A DNA stretch of 32,537 nucleotides, from assembly GCA_022800815.1 (NCBI GenBank), contig JAAWRC010000038.1:1-32537 (forward strand). The letters run 5' to 3'. The notes under the pieces were generated by a model. It saw only the letters and a program-made list of their open reading frames with translations, was not told where the DNA came from and searched no databases. The stretch is from Lachnospiraceae bacterium. Lineage in GTDB: Bacteria; Bacillota; Clostridia; Lachnospirales; Lachnospiraceae. Positions 31,380 to 32,537 of the stretch are shown in pieces. Position numbers and translations under genes: made by a program. The stretch's first letter is position 1. The number at the start of each line of letters is the position of its first letter.

Positions 31380-32291
31380 CTAGGCATCCTCCGTCGTCTC
31401 TTCTTCTGTCTCGCTCTTTTCTTCCACAGCCTCCGCTTTCTTTTCTTCCTCCCTCGTCTCTTCTTCCTCTGCCGTCTCTTCTTCCTCCCCAGGCTCCTTC
31501 TCTGTCTCTTCCTCCGTCTTTTCTATACCCGCACTCTTCAGGTACTTCTTTCCGCAATACACAAAGATGGCGATTCCGGCCACCAGCATAAAGATGGCGA
31601 TAAACTGGGAGGTGGACAGGGGGCCGACGCTTCCCCTGGGATCGTCCCGCAGATATTCGATCAGGAAACGGCCGATGCTGTAAAAAATCAGGTACAGCCC
31701 ACCCACCTGGCCGTCGCTCTTCGCCCGCTTTGCGAAAAACAGGAGTACGAAAAAGTTCAGAAAATCCGCCGCTGCGGAAATGAGCTGGGTCGGGATCAGC
31801 GGGACGCCCCCCGGCGCATAATTACAGGCCGCCGGAAAAATAATGTGGAAAGCGCTCTGTGTCACCTTTCCGTAGCAGCAGCCGGCCATGAGACAGCCGA
31901 ACCGGCCGATGGCCTGCGCCAGGGCGACGGAAGGCATAACCAGGTCAAAATACTTGAGGAAGGAAAGCTTCTTCACCCGGCAGAACACATAGCCGGTGAG
32001 AACCCCTCCGATTAAGCCCCCGTAGACCACAAAGCCGCTTGCCAGCGTCTCCAGAAAATACTTCGGATCTTCAAACAGAGTTGGAAGCTCCGTGATGACG
32101 AACAGAACCTTCGCCGCCCCCCAGCCGCACACCAGGCACCAGATTCCCAGAGAAAAAATCTGGTCGTCACCGACCGCATACTTCTTCTCCCGGTACATGC
32201 CCACCAAAAATGCCGCCAACACTCCCAGGGCGACCATAAACCCATACCCGTAGATGGTAAAGGGACCAATCTCAAACAAAACTTCTTTCAT
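31380..32291 (-). CDS. lgt: Prolipoprotein diacylglyceryl transferase (Lgt) family membrane protein
   Basis: 303 residues with about seven membrane segments up to residue 240. Lgt transfers diacylglycerol from phosphatidylglycerol to the lipobox Cys of prolipoproteins. The family core is present as FVVYGGLIGGVLTG and AIGRFGCLMAGCCYGK with the essential Arg of GRxG. Where E. coli Lgt has His103 in HGGL, this protein has Tyr, and GNFxN is replaced by GCLMAGCC, a variant form that I believe also occurs in other Clostridia. Residues 250-303 are an acidic Glu/Thr tail with no known role. AAGGAG lies 7-8 bases before the ATG. It fits the lipoproteins in this window, but activity of the variant is not certain. 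Confidence 0.85.
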   Translation of the reverse strand: MKEVLFEIGPFTIYGYGFMVALGVLAAFLVGMYREKKYAVGDDQIFSLGIWCLVCGWGAAKVLFVITELPTLFEDPKYFLETLASGFVVYGGLIGGVLTGYVFCRVKKLSFLKYFDLVMPSVALAQAIGRFGCLMAGCCYGKVTQSAFHIIFPAACNYAPGGVPLIPTQLISAAADFLNFFVLLFFAKRAKSDGQVGGLYLIFYSIGRFLIEYLRDDPRGSVGPLSTSQFIAIFMLVAGIAIFVYCGKKYLKSAGIEKTEEETEKEPGEEEETAEEEETREEEKKAEAVEEKSETEEETTEDA

Positions 32292-32375
32292 GTAACCGCT
32301 CCTTTTCGTCCGTAGGACTTCTTAAATCAAACAATTGCGGAACCTTCTTTGTCAAAGCAAAAAAGCACCGTTGTC

Positions 32376-32404
32376 ATTATACCAGACTTCGGCGCTTTCC
32401 GCAA
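32376..32404 (-). promoter_or_regulatory. Promoter of lgt
   Basis: Minus strand TTGCGG (+ 32399-32404), a 17-base spacer and perfect TATAAT (+ 32376-32381), preceded by TGG as an extended -10. About 85 bases of leader before lgt. Confidence 0.72.
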
Positions 32405-32457
32405 GGAAAGTGTGCGTCACTTTTGATTCCTTCGCTTTTGATGTTGTATCATAATAC

Positions 32458-32486
32458 TTGACACTTCCACTTCACAGATTTATAAA
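32458..32486 (+). promoter_or_regulatory. Promoter of the gene entering the right edge
   Basis: TTGACA (32458-32463), a 17-base spacer and TATAAA (32481-32486), 25 bases before the start codon. Confidence 0.82.
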
Positions 32487-32510
32487 AAAAGTGATAATGG
32501 AGGTTAGGAA

Positions 32511-32537
32511 ATGGCACAGAAGAAAGTTTATGACAAG
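32511..32537 (+). CDS. 5' end of a gene cut by the right edge
   Basis: ATG 32511-32513 with GGAGG 7 bases upstream and a strong promoter begins MAQKKVYDK before the window ends. Divergent from lgt. Nine residues do not allow identification. Confidence 0.7.

Noticed and set aside
31374-31383. Palindrome CTAGTACTAG at the end of lgt
   Set aside because: Only 10 bases with no T-run; too short to call a terminator or operator.

Overview
The window reads as a chromosomal segment of a Gram-positive, fermentative, spore-forming Clostridia member, most likely a Lachnospiraceae. The evidence is a trimeric NADH-linked [FeFe] hydrogenase with a Rex-like palindrome upstream, a pyrophosphate-type phosphofructokinase, a gap-pgk-tpi operon, a SpoIID/LytB-domain protein, a FCD-type GntR regulator, AGGAGG-type Shine-Dalgarno sites and near-consensus sigma-A promoters with 17-bp spacers. 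I cannot name a species. No tRNA, rRNA, CRISPR array or intact insertion sequence was seen.

Layout: 1-7.7 kb is a visibly AT-rich accessory glycan cluster read right to left: CDP-glycerol-transferase-like enzyme (7706-9061), glycosyltransferase remnant, repeat-rich propeller-like protein, GT2, a GT2/Rossmann/pyruvyl-transferase fusion, a radical SAM enzyme and a polysaccharide-deacetylase-like protein. Three of these enzymes carry a similar small Rossmann module. The composition changes inside the 7706-9061 gene, which suggests a recombination junction. From about 8.1 kb rightward the DNA is GC-rich core sequence: a lipoprotein, an S8 protease without signal peptide, NADP-isocitrate dehydrogenase, divergent PPi-phosphofructokinase, a SpoIID/LytB protein preceded by a probable 6S RNA gene, a GntR regulator, the hydrogenase hydC-hydB-hydA, a decayed HEPN gene, an APH-like kinase, glycolytic gap-pgk-tpi, an M29 aminopeptidase, a NitT/TauT-type ABC transporter with a decayed second binding-protein gene, and an Lgt-like protein. 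A divergent gene starts at the right edge.

Functionally, the core genes centre on glycolysis and redox balance: GAPDH makes NADH, the hydrogenase can dispose of it as H2, PPi-PFK saves ATP, and IDH makes NADPH. The 6S RNA would tune RNA polymerase in slow growth. The accessory block at the left probably builds or decorates a variable cell-surface glycan. The most unusual items are the left-hand cluster with its shared Rossmann tails, four decayed or truncated gene remnants, the unannotated 6S-like RNA, and a 91-bp near-perfect inverted repeat between gntR and hydA.
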